Origin: JBBTCJ01 sp038043285
GTDB lineage: Bacteria; Planctomycetota; Phycisphaerae; UBA1845
DNA length: 25,274 bases
Assembly: GCA_038043285.1 (NCBI GenBank)
Contig: JBBTCJ010000162.1
Span: 1-25,274, forward strand
Reading direction: 5' to 3'
This document shows positions 8,323 to 16,434 of the stretch, in pieces. The notes under the pieces were generated by a model. The model was not told the origin of the DNA and ran no database searches. It was given only the letters and a program-made list of their open reading frames with translations. The position numbers were made by a program, and so were the translations under genes. The stretch's first letter is position 1. Every line of letters begins with the position of its first letter.

Positions 8323-9527
8323 TCTCCAATGCCCTCCCGTCGCTCCCGGTCCTCGGGAAGCCCGTAAACTTTTCTCAGCGCCCGTACCGACGCCTCCATC
8401 GTAAACGGAAACGATCCAAGGAGAGCTTCGCGTGATGGGGCATCCAGCGGTGGCTCATTGAGCGCTTTGCCGACCGCATCCGCCCAGCGTTCCGCCGAGG
8501 TTCCCCGCCCCAGTAGTTCCACGCGAGAGCACGCCGTCGCCGCCTCGCGAACGCCCGGAATGTCGTGGGCGACCACCGGCAGGCCCGCGGCAGCCGCCTC
8601 CGCGATGACGATTCCGAATCCCTCGTTGATCGACGGAAAGGCAAACGCGTCGGCACTGAGCCAAAACCGGTCGATCGACGCCGCGCCGAGGACGAACCGG
8701 AAATTCGCTGACAAACTGCTGTCCTCAACGGCCTGTTCGACGGCGTGTCGCGTTGGCCCGTCGCCGATGAACACAAAGAAAATGTCCGAGGCGCGTGTCG
8801 ACAACAGCCTGGCAACGTCCACCAGGAAAGCCTGCCGCTTGTGCGGGACGAACCTCGCCACGTTCAGAACGATCTTCGCATCCGCCGGAAGACCCAACTC
8901 CTGCCGAACGGATGATCGTTCCGGCGGATGAAGGAACCGCTCGATGCGAACGCCGTTGTAGATCACTCGTTTGTGCGGATCACGCTCCCAGTCCGGCCCC
9001 CAGAACGCAGCCATGCTCGCCCGCGTCGGACCCACGAAATCCGTGCCGTAGCGTCTTGTCCAGCGGCGCATCCAACGCGCGTACAGCGGCCGCAGGATCG
9101 AGCGGGCCTTGACGTCCTCGACGGGGTGGTTGTGAGCGATCCGCTTGGGCACGCCCGCCCGCGCAGCCGCCCGAAGCACAAACCCCGAAAAATAGTAGAG
9201 GTGACTGTGCACCAGGTCGTAACGTTCGCGCGAAAGCAACTCCTCGACCGTGGCGGCGAAACGCCAGGGGTTGCGCCCCAGGCGACAGCGATGCACCCGT
9301 CCGCCGAGTTCCACGAACTCATCCTCGTACGCCCCGTGGGTCATCGTCGTCGTGCAGACGTCAAGAACGAGGTCTTGCCCCGGTCCTTCGCGGAGAACGT
9401 CCATCAGCCAGGTTTCGGCCCCGCCGCGGTTCAGTCCCGCAAAAAAATGCAAGGCTCGTAGCGGCCGCGACGGTGTCCGCGGCGTCACTCCGGTCGCTTC
9501 GACGGTCGGTACAGGGTGGGTGCTCAT
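8319..9527 (-). CDS. Glycosyltransferase family 4
   Basis: A 402-residue GT-B glycosyltransferase. The N-terminal glycine-rich loop is ALHFFAGLNRGGAETWLMD (about residues 24-42), typical of GT4 enzymes of capsule and exopolysaccharide loci. The donor domain has NVARFVPHKRQAFLVD and IFFVFIGDGPTR, and the Glu-x7-Glu signature is NEGFGIVIAEAAAAG. The frame runs open far upstream to 9758, but those residues are antisense to the flippase and not family-like. ATG 9527 overlaps the flippase stop as ATGA, so translation is coupled and this start is firm. It is the second gene of the operon. Donor and acceptor sugars are unknown. Confidence 0.9.
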   Translation of the reverse strand: MSTHPVPTVEATGVTPRTPSRPLRALHFFAGLNRGGAETWLMDVLREGPGQDLVLDVCTTTMTHGAYEDEFVELGGRVHRCRLGRNPWRFAATVEELLSRERYDLVHSHLYYFSGFVLRAAARAGVPKRIAHNHPVEDVKARSILRPLYARWMRRWTRRYGTDFVGPTRASMAAFWGPDWERDPHKRVIYNGVRIERFLHPPERSSVRQELGLPADAKIVLNVARFVPHKRQAFLVDVARLLSTRASDIFFVFIGDGPTRHAVEQAVEDSSLSANFRFVLGAASIDRFWLSADAFAFPSINEGFGIVIAEAAAAGLPVVAHDIPGVREAATACSRVELLGRGTSAERWADAVGKALNEPPLDAPSREALLGSFPFTMEASVRALRKVYGLPEDRERREGIGE

Positions 9528-10933
9528 GCGATCGCCTCCGTCGCCGACCTCGCTCGCGCGCGGATCGCCGACACGATGCCCGCCGCGAACCCCACCGCCA
9601 TCGTAAGCGACGTGACCAGCACCGCCGCGGCTGCCCCCATCACGCCGTGACTGGGAACCCACAACCAGGCGGCCAGGGCGGTCGTCAGGCACGAGACCGC
9701 CGTGACCATCACCTGCGCACGGAAATACCGCGCCGAGGTCAATCCGTAGCCGCAGCAACTGCTGACCAGTTGAATCCCCCAGGCGACGGACAGCACAACG
9801 AATTCGCGGGAATACGCGGCGTATTCAGGACCGTAAAGGACTCTCAGCGCGGCATCGCCCAGCGCATACGTTCCGACGATCAGCGCCAGGCCAAGACCCG
9901 CCGAAATCAGCGACAGTCGAATGAGCAGGCGTCGGTAGGCCGAGAGATCCTCGACGAAATGCCGGGCGAGTCGCGGGGCGGCCGACTGCCCCATGGCCGT
10001 CGTGACCATCATCCCCGCCATCATCGGATAGACGATCGCCCCAAAGTATCCCAGTGCTTCATTGCCAGAGTGAATCTTCAGGAAATAGCGCGGGATATTC
10101 GTCTGTAAGCTGATAAGAGCCATCACGATTCCCAGCGGCAGCGCGATCCAGGTCAGGCGGAGCACGGATGGAAGGGCGAACCGCGGGCGAAGCAGGTTCG
10201 GCCCCGCGGCTTCCCCGAACGTCTCGACGAGGAGTCGCCGCGCCGGGCGAAGATCGTTGACCACCAGCGAAACCGTCCATGCCGCCGCCGCTGCGCACGT
10301 TGCGAGCACCAGATTGCCGCTCAGCCACATTGTCGTCGCCAGGGCGATCAGCGAAAGCGGACCCTTCACCAGCAAGCTCATTCCGCTGAGGTCCATCCGC
10401 TCGTGCCGCTGGAACAACCCGCGCACGACGTCGCAAACGCTATCGACGGACTTCATCGCGCCGACGGCGAGAATGACTCCCATCGTCGGGCCGTCCTCCC
10501 CGACCGCCGTGCCGCAAACCGCGATCGCCAGCAGACCGATTGCTGTCCAGGCGATGCGCGTTCCAAAGTAATCGCCGAACGAGAACTCGTTGCGAACGTC
10601 GGTCACTTGGACGCTTCGCAGTTGGAGCATGGCCAGTGAGAGGATCGGCCCGGCGATCGAGATGCCGAGAACGAATTGTCCAACGGCGCCGACATTCGCG
10701 ACTCGCGCCAGAACCGCGAGCATCCCCCATTGGCAGACGGCGTTGACCCCGTTGCCGGCGAAGGTCCAACGGAAGTTGGCGGCCAGGGACAGTCCGCGGA
10801 CACTCGCCGTAGCCGAGTGACCGCCTGGCGGTCCACCAACGGGAGACCGGATCGCCCTCTGAACTTCCGTGGATGAGGACGTCGGCGTATCGAGCATGGC
10901 CGAGCGTGCCAATCTATGAGCTTCGTCGGACAT
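9524..10933 (-). CDS. Polysaccharide flippase, Wzx/MOP family
   Basis: An integral membrane protein of about 469 residues with some 12-14 hydrophobic helices, opening with NFRWTFAGNGVNAVCQWGML near residue 52, as in polysaccharide biosynthesis proteins of the MOP exporter superfamily. It would move undecaprenyl-diphosphate-linked glycan units across the inner membrane. It is the first gene of the four-gene operon with GT4, O-antigen ligase/polymerase-like and beta-helix genes. The start is uncertain: ATG 10933 (used here), ATG 10972 and ATG 11032 are in frame and none has a strong ribosome site. The first 50 residues are polar and not conserved-looking, which favours the shortest choice. No obvious promoter was found in the long gap upstream. 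Confidence 0.82.
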   Translation of the reverse strand: MSDEAHRLARSAMLDTPTSSSTEVQRAIRSPVGGPPGGHSATASVRGLSLAANFRWTFAGNGVNAVCQWGMLAVLARVANVGAVGQFVLGISIAGPILSLAMLQLRSVQVTDVRNEFSFGDYFGTRIAWTAIGLLAIAVCGTAVGEDGPTMGVILAVGAMKSVDSVCDVVRGLFQRHERMDLSGMSLLVKGPLSLIALATTMWLSGNLVLATCAAAAAWTVSLVVNDLRPARRLLVETFGEAAGPNLLRPRFALPSVLRLTWIALPLGIVMALISLQTNIPRYFLKIHSGNEALGYFGAIVYPMMAGMMVTTAMGQSAAPRLARHFVEDLSAYRRLLIRLSLISAGLGLALIVGTYALGDAALRVLYGPEYAAYSREFVVLSVAWGIQLVSSCCGYGLTSARYFRAQVMVTAVSCLTTALAAWLWVPSHGVMGAAAAVLVTSLTMAVGFAAGIVSAIRARARSATEAIA

Positions 10934-11394
10934 CGAGCGCTCTTGACCATTGCCCACGCGGGTGAGCGTCATGGTCCAGCCTGGCATGGTTGGACCGATT
11001 CGTGACTTTCTGCCTGCATGGATTATCGGCACTTGGCCGTGGAAGTCATGCCGGGTTGGTCCCGCGGATCCGCCGGCCGAAGAGATGCTCGGAAGCCGAA
11101 GCGGTGGTTGGATGGCCCCGGACGCACCGTGGATGCGGTCCCAAGTTGGGCGGACCGTCGCCGCACGCGCCGCGTAACTCTCCCCGCATGGTGAACCAAC
11201 CCCGTGCGTGGGGGATCGTTGGTTGCCTTGCGGAACGGCGTCATACCAACCCTAGTCTCAAACTGCCGATACCCGAACCGCGGGCTGCTCCCCTTGACGC
11301 GAAGTGTCAAGGGTCAGCCCGCGCGACCGTGCCGACGGTGATTCGGCACCGTACGGCGAAAGCCCCAATCGGCACCTTCGACCTGTGTCTGGCA
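10934..11394. other. Gene-free gap between flippase and lipoprotein
   Basis: This 461-bp stretch has frames on both strands but none with recognisable protein features. It holds the interrupted hairpin at 11280-11322 described separately. It should carry the promoter of the minus-strand polysaccharide operon, but I see no convincing -35/-10 pair. Confidence 0.5.
11280..11322. repeat. Long imperfect inverted repeat
   Basis: Outer arms GCGGGCTG (11280-11287) and CAGCCCGC (11315-11322) pair perfectly. Inner arms CCCTTGAC (11291-11298) and GTCAAGGG (11306-11313) also pair, with a small internal loop (3 versus 1 bases) and a 7-base apical loop. There is no T-run on either side, so it is not a canonical intrinsic terminator. 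It lies 72 bases past the stop of the minus-strand lipoprotein. It could end or stabilise that transcript, or be a copy of a dispersed palindromic repeat. Confidence 0.55.
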
Positions 11395-12282
11395 TTAGTT
11401 GCTTTCGCCGGATTTCGCCGCGGCGTCGGCAGGAGTTGCGGGATTGGTCGCGGGAGAGCCGCCTTGCGCGCCCATCAAGGCGCGGAGAAAGGCGTCACGT
11501 TGCTCGGCCAGTTGTTCGGGCGGAGCACCCGAGCGGATGCCGGCGATCATCGCATCGAGCTGTTCAAGGGCTTTCCGCAAGCCGGGTTCCGCCGTGCCGA
11601 GTAATTCGACAACAGGGGAACGAACGTACCAGTACCCGTCGTCGCCATGGACGAACCCGACCTCAGCCGTGGCACCTTCGGCTGCGCCCGCCGGGAGCCC
11701 GGGAAACGGCGGGCGATTAAGCTTCCCCGATGCTTCGTGGGCGCCTTTGATTTCCAATTCGCCCACGTCAAGTTTCAGCAACGACGCGACGGCCAATTGA
11801 TCCGCGAGCATCGTGAGTTGTTCTTTCCCGGACGGATTTGCCTCCGCTAGCTCCCTGAGCTTTGTTGAGAACAGCGGGAGGGTTTCAACGAGGCGCTTCA
11901 CGGTGTCGGATTGGTCATTGGCGAAGAAATCCGGAAGTTCCTCCAGCTTTCCGCCGTCCAGCACCGCGTTGACGTCACCGATGAGCTTCCTGATTTCCGC
12001 TTCCGAAGCTCCCGGCGCGGCATCGGCGGGAGCTTTAGCCTCGTCGTTCGAATCCACCGAATCCGAACCAAGCTCAATGTCCCGCAACGCATGCCACTCC
12101 GCTTGCCCCGTGAGCACTCGGGAGTCGAGCGGCGCGGTGGTGGGCGGCAGGAGCAGGTCTTGCTCCGTGCCGAGGTTCTCGTAGTGGCTCGGCGGGGGAT
12201 CGTTGTCACGGCAGGCGATGCCCGACGCAGTCCCGAAAAGAACGGTCGCCAGCGTACGTCCGATGAGTTTTGCGCCTCGCAT
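11395..12282 (-). CDS. Putative lipoprotein of unknown function
   Basis: A 295-residue secreted protein. The N-terminus has a basic start (MRGAKLIGR), a hydrophobic stretch and a possible lipobox ending SGIAC at residue 23, so lipid anchoring is likely though the -3 position is not ideal. After a low-complexity linker comes an acidic, mostly helical region (about residues 105-215). The C-terminal part, with EVGFVHGDDGYWYVRSP near 235-250, is reminiscent of the strands that end NTF2-like domains; this is only a resemblance. The tail is Ala/Pro-rich. ATG 12282 is chosen because AGAGGG precedes it by six bases and the signal sequence starts there; the frame extends 207 bases further upstream without support. 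It is divergent from the cysteine-rich lipoprotein gene. I recognise no named family. Confidence 0.7.
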   Translation of the reverse strand: MRGAKLIGRTLATVLFGTASGIACRDNDPPPSHYENLGTEQDLLLPPTTAPLDSRVLTGQAEWHALRDIELGSDSVDSNDEAKAPADAAPGASEAEIRKLIGDVNAVLDGGKLEELPDFFANDQSDTVKRLVETLPLFSTKLRELAEANPSGKEQLTMLADQLAVASLLKLDVGELEIKGAHEASGKLNRPPFPGLPAGAAEGATAEVGFVHGDDGYWYVRSPVVELLGTAEPGLRKALEQLDAMIAGIRSGAPPEQLAEQRDAFLRALMGAQGGSPATNPATPADAAAKSGESN

Positions 12283-12398
12283 GAAGTACCCTCTTTGCAC
12301 AGGAATCCCCTCAAGAGCGAGGTTATCGGTAGCGCTGTGCGGCGTCAACCTCGGGTGTGACAACCATCGAGTTGCAAGCAGTTCACACGCTTCGGGGG

Positions 12399-12428
12399 TT
12401 GCAATTGGTGCTTCAAAATGGGTATCAT
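12399..12428 (+). promoter_or_regulatory. Candidate promoter of the cysteine-rich lipoprotein gene
   Basis: TTGCAA (12399-12404), an 18-bp spacer and TATCAT (12423-12428) give a plausible sigma-70 promoter about 80 bp before the ATG at 12508. The heptamer GTTGCAA occurs twice, at 12371-12377 and 12398-12404, the second overlapping the -35 box, so it may be a binding site. Confidence 0.4.
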
Positions 12429-12507
12429 GGCCCTCATCCGCCGGAAGCAGCGAGTGTGCAAACCCAGCTTGTCCAACTCCGGTGTCCACGGTCGGGGAGG
12501 TCCGTAC

Positions 12508-14718
12508 ATGACTGGCGAGCGTGTTTCACGAGCATCAGGGCAGTGCGTTGCAGGCGGTGCAGCGTTACTTCTCGGCGGTATCGCATGGATCATCGGCTGC
12601 ACAGTGAGCATCGACCCCGGCGGTGATGACAATCCCACCGTCAGTTTCACCGTTGCGAACAAGACGATCATGTTGGAGTTCGGCGACGCGGGCGTTTTCA
12701 ACCTTCGACCCGGCGAAACGATCACCAAGATCATCGACATGATCCCGTTCGAGCGGCCGCCGGACGACGCGCCGGTATCCGCCGTTCTGCGGATCGTTCC
12801 GGAAAGCGTTATCGTCCGCAGCACGACAGCCTCATCCAAAAGCGGCGTCAACGCCGCGGGGCCCGGCGAGCTCGATGGCGTGCGCTGGACGGGGTCTCTG
12901 TACGTGGAGGTGTGGATTGCCAAGCGCGGCCAGATGAACCGATGCGAGGACGGAACCTACATTGGAAGCCGGCTCCTCGAGGTCGAGAACGACGTCGTCA
13001 CCGGTGTGGGCTCCGGCAGTGTGGGTCCGCTGGGCGGATGGATTCATACGGGGAGCTTGCAGTTGTTCCTCGACAACGGTTTCAGTCTCTGCCTGAAGAC
13101 GAACGCGACCACGTCGACGGAAGTGTCGAACCCGGAGGCCGTCACGGGAACGGTCACTTTTCAGGGAATTGAACTTACTTTCGGGCCGAACAATCAAGTC
13201 ACTTACGTCGATGATCCGGCGGGTCGTCCCGCTCCTGGGACGACGGAGGCCTGCTGCTGGCCGCCGTTGCTCGCGTACTTCGACCATAAGGAGCCGCGCC
13301 AACAATTCTGCGAGGACTTGGCGTCCAACGAACGGTTCGGCGCGCCGAGGCAGCAGTGCGAACGGGCCGGCGGGGTGTGGAAGGGGACGGGAAGCTCGTG
13401 TGCCGGCGCAACCTGCAACGAGGAGTTCCGGGTCTGTTGCCTGACCATGAACGATCCCGAATATTCGCAACCTTGTACCGAGTTTCCCGAAGAGTTCTGC
13501 GTCAGTGGAGAGATCGGGATCGTCGGCACGGTTTTTCCGCCGGGGCTGACCTGCGAGCAGACGCCGTCCTCTTGCGGCGAAGAAGCGCAAGCCTGTTGCC
13601 TTCCCGACGGGTCGTGCCGGAACGTTTCCGTGAGCCGGGCGACCGAATGCAGCGCGGTCAACGGCGTACTTCAGGCGGTGGGTACGCGATGTGGGCGGAT
13701 CACCTGTCCCTTGCAGCCGCCTCAACCGTCCACGCAGGCCTGCTGTTTGACGAACGCGACCTGCCGCGACATTGCGGCTGACACTTGCGCGACCGTCGCC
13801 GGCGGCACGCCGCAAGGAGCGGGAACGCGCTGCTCGGGGTTGACCTGCCCCGCGTACGGCGGCTGTTGCGCGCTGGATGCCACGTGTACGTTGCGCACGC
13901 GCGACGCATGCCAGGCGCTGTCCGCCACGACCTACGCGGTCTACCTTGGCGACAACACCGGCTGCAATCCGAACCACTGTGAGCAACCGGCCGGCGCGTG
14001 TTGTGACCGAAACGGCAACTGTAGCTACGTCGAGGAACGGGTCTGCACGAGCCAGGGGGGGCGGTACGTCGGTCATTCTCAGAGTTGCCAGCCGAATCAG
14101 TGCCAGGCGGTGACTGGCGCCTGCTGCGACGATCTTGGCGGTTGCACGGTGGACACGGAGTTCCAATGCAACAGTCTCCATCAGGTGTATCTTGGCGACG
14201 GTGTGCCATGCAGTCCGAACCAGTGCCCGCCTCCGCTGGGCGCGTGTTGTCGAGGGGACCCCGCGGCATGCACGATTACGTCCGCGAATGATTGTGCCGC
14301 GCTGACTGGACGGTATGACGGTGACGCCGTCGCCTGCGGCACGGTCGCATGTCCCACCCCACCGCCTCCTACCGAGATCGTGGTGTGGTACACGGCCAAC
14401 GTATGTTGCTGGGGTGCGCCCCACGTGCGAATGACCACGCGCGCGGAGTTTGAGGCGCCCCAGTCGACCGCCGACTTTGGCTACGGCGGGATCGATTACT
14501 CCATTCCGGCGATCAAGAAGGAGCTGCAAGGGGGCTTCGCGTCGTACGCCGACGCGCAGGCGTGGATTTGTCCACAGTTTACCTCCTGGTCGTACCACTA
14601 TTGGTGCGGCGCCCACCATCAGATGGGCGGCAAGAACTGGCTCCCGAGTTTGGGCTGCGATTTCACCAATCTGCCGCGCACCGAAACCCCGCCCGCGGTC
14701 GATGGTTGTGCGCCCTGA
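12508..14718 (+). CDS. Cysteine-rich repeat lipoprotein
   Basis: A 736-residue surface-directed lipoprotein. ATG 12508 is set by GGGGAGG seven bases upstream and by the signal peptide that follows, with lipobox IIGC at about residue 31 and a Gly/Asp linker behind it. Residues about 35-245 form a beta-rich, Cys-poor domain. From residue 249 to 615 there are eight tandem modules of roughly 37-57 residues. Each begins with a Cys-Cys pair (often GACC or QACC), followed by a Cys after six to eight residues, another about eight later, and a closing Cys-x4-Cys such as CQPNQC or CSPNQC. A Pro-rich hinge leads to a separate 120-residue C-terminal domain rich in Trp, Tyr and His. Spacing implies structural disulfides, so it should fold outside the cytoplasm. 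Similar Cys-Cys modules are common in planctomycete secreted proteins of unknown role. No enzymatic motif is evident. Confidence 0.85.
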   Translation: MTGERVSRASGQCVAGGAALLLGGIAWIIGCTVSIDPGGDDNPTVSFTVANKTIMLEFGDAGVFNLRPGETITKIIDMIPFERPPDDAPVSAVLRIVPESVIVRSTTASSKSGVNAAGPGELDGVRWTGSLYVEVWIAKRGQMNRCEDGTYIGSRLLEVENDVVTGVGSGSVGPLGGWIHTGSLQLFLDNGFSLCLKTNATTSTEVSNPEAVTGTVTFQGIELTFGPNNQVTYVDDPAGRPAPGTTEACCWPPLLAYFDHKEPRQQFCEDLASNERFGAPRQQCERAGGVWKGTGSSCAGATCNEEFRVCCLTMNDPEYSQPCTEFPEEFCVSGEIGIVGTVFPPGLTCEQTPSSCGEEAQACCLPDGSCRNVSVSRATECSAVNGVLQAVGTRCGRITCPLQPPQPSTQACCLTNATCRDIAADTCATVAGGTPQGAGTRCSGLTCPAYGGCCALDATCTLRTRDACQALSATTYAVYLGDNTGCNPNHCEQPAGACCDRNGNCSYVEERVCTSQGGRYVGHSQSCQPNQCQAVTGACCDDLGGCTVDTEFQCNSLHQVYLGDGVPCSPNQCPPPLGACCRGDPAACTITSANDCAALTGRYDGDAVACGTVACPTPPPPTEIVVWYTANVCCWGAPHVRMTTRAEFEAPQSTADFGYGGIDYSIPAIKKELQGGFASYADAQAWICPQFTSWSYHYWCGAHHQMGGKNWLPSLGCDFTNLPRTETPPAVDGCAP
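13246..14352 (+). repeat. Eight tandem cysteine-rich coding repeats
   Basis: These are in-frame modules within the lipoprotein gene, each opening with a doubled Cys codon. The first two are long and irregular (about 50-57 residues). The last six are compact (37-41 residues) and share the pattern CC-x(5-6)-C-x(7-8)-C-x(8-12)-G-x(4-6)-C-x4-C. They are similar in protein but not near-identical in DNA, which suggests old duplication followed by divergence. Confidence 0.75.
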
Positions 14719-14733
14719 GATTGTCCAGGCTCG

Positions 14734-14750
14734 AAAAAGGGCCCGGGGCC
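14734..14750 (-). terminator. Probable intrinsic terminator of the sigma-factor operon
   Basis: On the minus strand GGCC-CCG-GGCC (14750 to 14740) can form a short GC hairpin, followed by C and five T (14738 to 14734). It lies 34 bases past the stop of the exported coiled-coil gene. The stem is only four pairs, so strength is uncertain. Confidence 0.4.
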
Positions 14751-14783
14751 GGCTGTCGCCGAGAACTCGCTCAGTTGGGGCGC

Positions 14784-15683
14784 CTAGTCCTCGTCAGGAC
14801 GGTCCGGCGGCGGTCGCTGATCGTCGGGTTCAAAACGTCCATTGCCGCCCGGCGGCGGAGGACGGTCGTCCCCCGGTCGCGGCGGTCGATCGTTGTCAGG
14901 TGGCAGGGGGCGTTCGCCATCCTCGCCGGGCGGCATAGGTCCATCTTCCGGCTCCAAACCGGCGTCCGCCCGTTCGAGGATATCCTTCACGCGACGGTCG
15001 ATGAGTTGCTCGCGCATGCGCTCCTGCTCCGCGAGTCGGCCTTTCATCTCTCCCAGGCGAGCTTCGAGGTCTCTCACCTCAACGGTGCGTCGCTCTCGCT
15101 GACAGTCGAAGACCTGCCCGCTTAACTCCCGAAGGCGCCGCCGGGCGCGTTGCCGCTGATCGCCATCCTCCGCCGACCGATATCGCCCGACGGTCTCTCG
15201 AATCTGCATAGCCAGCTGCCGCTCGCGGATCAGCAGCGCCCCACGTTGCGGGTCGTCCTTCAACGCGATCATGAGCTGCCGCATTTCGTGGGCGATATGC
15301 GTCATTCTTCGCCGAAACACCTCCGGGCGAAGGTCTTCCAACTTTCTCAACTCGACGTGGAGCTGCGGGAAGTGCTCCTCCACGAACTTCTCGATCTGCT
15401 TGCGCTCCGCGTCCGGGAGTTGGTCCCAGGCAGGCCCGGGCGGTCCGCCGCCCCGACCAGCCCAGGGCGGGCGTCGTGGCCCGCCGCGACGCATTGCGTC
15501 AGCGCCGAGTGGTTCCTCGGATGCCTTAGTGCCGGGCCGCGCGCCCGCGTCGCCCGACGGACCTTTAGCCGGCAGCGGCTTCGGCTGAGCGGCTATGGCG
15601 AGCGTCGTCCAAGCAAACAGCAGAATCCACGCTCCCGCGCCGGTTGCTGCGTGGGACGTCCATCGGGGAGTTGTTGCAAACAT
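14784..15683 (-). CDS. Exported coiled-coil protein with Pro-rich acidic tail
   Basis: A 299-residue protein starting at ATG 15683, with AGGA eight bases upstream. An N-terminal hydrophobic segment (about residues 15-32, ending AIAAQP) is a good signal peptide. A Gly/Pro/Arg-rich linker follows (about 35-85). Residues 88-235 are a highly charged helical stretch with many Glu, Arg and Gln, probably coiled coil (EKFVEEHFPQLHVELRKLE; LEARLGEMKGRLAEQERMRE). The last 60 residues are Pro, Asp and Gly (PPP and RPD runs) and probably disordered. It follows an ECF sigma and its membrane partner with a 199-bp gap that contains an 8-bp hairpin (15754-15773). It may be a periplasmic sensor or effector of that sigma system, comparable in layout to CpxP/Spy-type helical proteins, but I see no LTxxQ motif. 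Function unknown. Confidence 0.75.
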   Translation of the reverse strand: MFATTPRWTSHAATGAGAWILLFAWTTLAIAAQPKPLPAKGPSGDAGARPGTKASEEPLGADAMRRGGPRRPPWAGRGGGPPGPAWDQLPDAERKQIEKFVEEHFPQLHVELRKLEDLRPEVFRRRMTHIAHEMRQLMIALKDDPQRGALLIRERQLAMQIRETVGRYRSAEDGDQRQRARRRLRELSGQVFDCQRERRTVEVRDLEARLGEMKGRLAEQERMREQLIDRRVKDILERADAGLEPEDGPMPPGEDGERPLPPDNDRPPRPGDDRPPPPGGNGRFEPDDQRPPPDRPDED

Positions 15684-15753
15684 GGTTCACGTCCTTTCCG
15701 CGTACCTGAAGCCTCGCCCAATAGGGTCTGGCGCGGGCATACAGCTTGTCGAA

Positions 15754-15773
15754 GCATGGGCAGAAGCCCGTGC
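15754..15773. repeat. Hairpin in the gap after the putative anti-sigma gene
   Basis: GCATGGGC and GCCCGTGC form eight pairs (one G-T wobble, depending on strand) around a four-base loop. There is no T-run directly after it on the minus strand. It may be an RNA processing or stability site, or a partial terminator separating the sigma/anti-sigma pair from the exported protein gene. Confidence 0.4.
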
Positions 15774-15882
15774 CTCCAGGAATCCTTTTCGGCCTACTTC
15801 CGAGCTGCCGCATGGGCGTTGGGCGACCCCGCCTGTCATGCCGCTCCGGCATTGCCGCCGGCTGCGATTTAGCGTCCGGGCG

Positions 15883-16434
15883 TCATCCGCTGCCGTCGAG
15901 CTTGTTGCGTTCGTCGTTGAACCAACCTCGGACCTCATCGAACGGTTCGTCATTGATCGCCAACGTCCCGTCGGCCGCATCAAACTTGGCCCGAAGCTCG
16001 TCGATCGCAACGTCGAGGTCATCGAAGTTGAGGACGCCGTCCTCGGCGAATTCAGAAAGCTCAACGAACCCTGAACCGGTATCTTGCGTAACCGTTTGTA
16101 ACCAACCGAACGAAACGATGACCAGCGCCGCGGCCGTCGCCAAACCCGCGGGTAGTCCAATGATCCATCGCTTTATCCGCCGTCGGGTTGACCGCAACGG
16201 GGAGTCCAGCCGCTGGTCCGCGGCGAGTTGTTCGTGCACGCGGTTTCGCGCGGCGACCACGGTCCTCGTCGTGTCTCCGTTTCGCAGTTCCCCTTTCAGC
16301 CACCGCTCGCCCAGCTCGACGCGGATTCGTTGCTTGATCGCGGTCCCGTCGACTTGCTCCGCCGCCGGCAACATCGATCGCAACCAACTCTCGCCAGGCT
16401 CCGTTTCGCGCGGCAGATTCTCGCTTGGGTTCAT
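15883..16434 (-). CDS. Single-pass membrane protein, putative anti-sigma factor
   Basis: A 183-residue protein whose ATG at 16434 overlaps the stop of the ECF sigma gene as ATGA, so the two are translationally coupled, the usual arrangement for a sigma factor and its regulator. Residues 1-88 are polar, helical and presumably cytoplasmic. Residues 90-112 form one transmembrane helix preceded by basic residues (RRRIKRW), which places the C-terminus outside. The outer part is acidic and includes EDGVLNFDDLD (131-141), which resembles a degenerate EF-hand or dockerin-type calcium loop. The zinc-binding His-x3-Cys-x2-Cys motif of ZAS-type anti-sigma factors is absent. The role as anti-sigma rests on position and topology, not on family recognition. 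Confidence 0.7.
   Translation of the reverse strand: MNPSENLPRETEPGESWLRSMLPAAEQVDGTAIKQRIRVELGERWLKGELRNGDTTRTVVAARNRVHEQLAADQRLDSPLRSTRRRIKRWIIGLPAGLATAAALVIVSFGWLQTVTQDTGSGFVELSEFAEDGVLNFDDLDVAIDELRAKFDAADGTLAINDEPFDEVRGWFNDERNKLDGSG

Noticed and set aside
13246..14352. CRISPR-like or DNA-level tandem repeat
   Set aside because: The periodicity is in the protein (cysteine modules); the DNA copies are divergent and of unequal length, with no spacers.
12832..14619. 595-residue minus-strand frame opposite the cysteine-rich lipoprotein
   Set aside because: Arg/Ala/Gly-rich composition typical of a shadow frame; the plus frame has a signal peptide, lipobox and ordered repeats.
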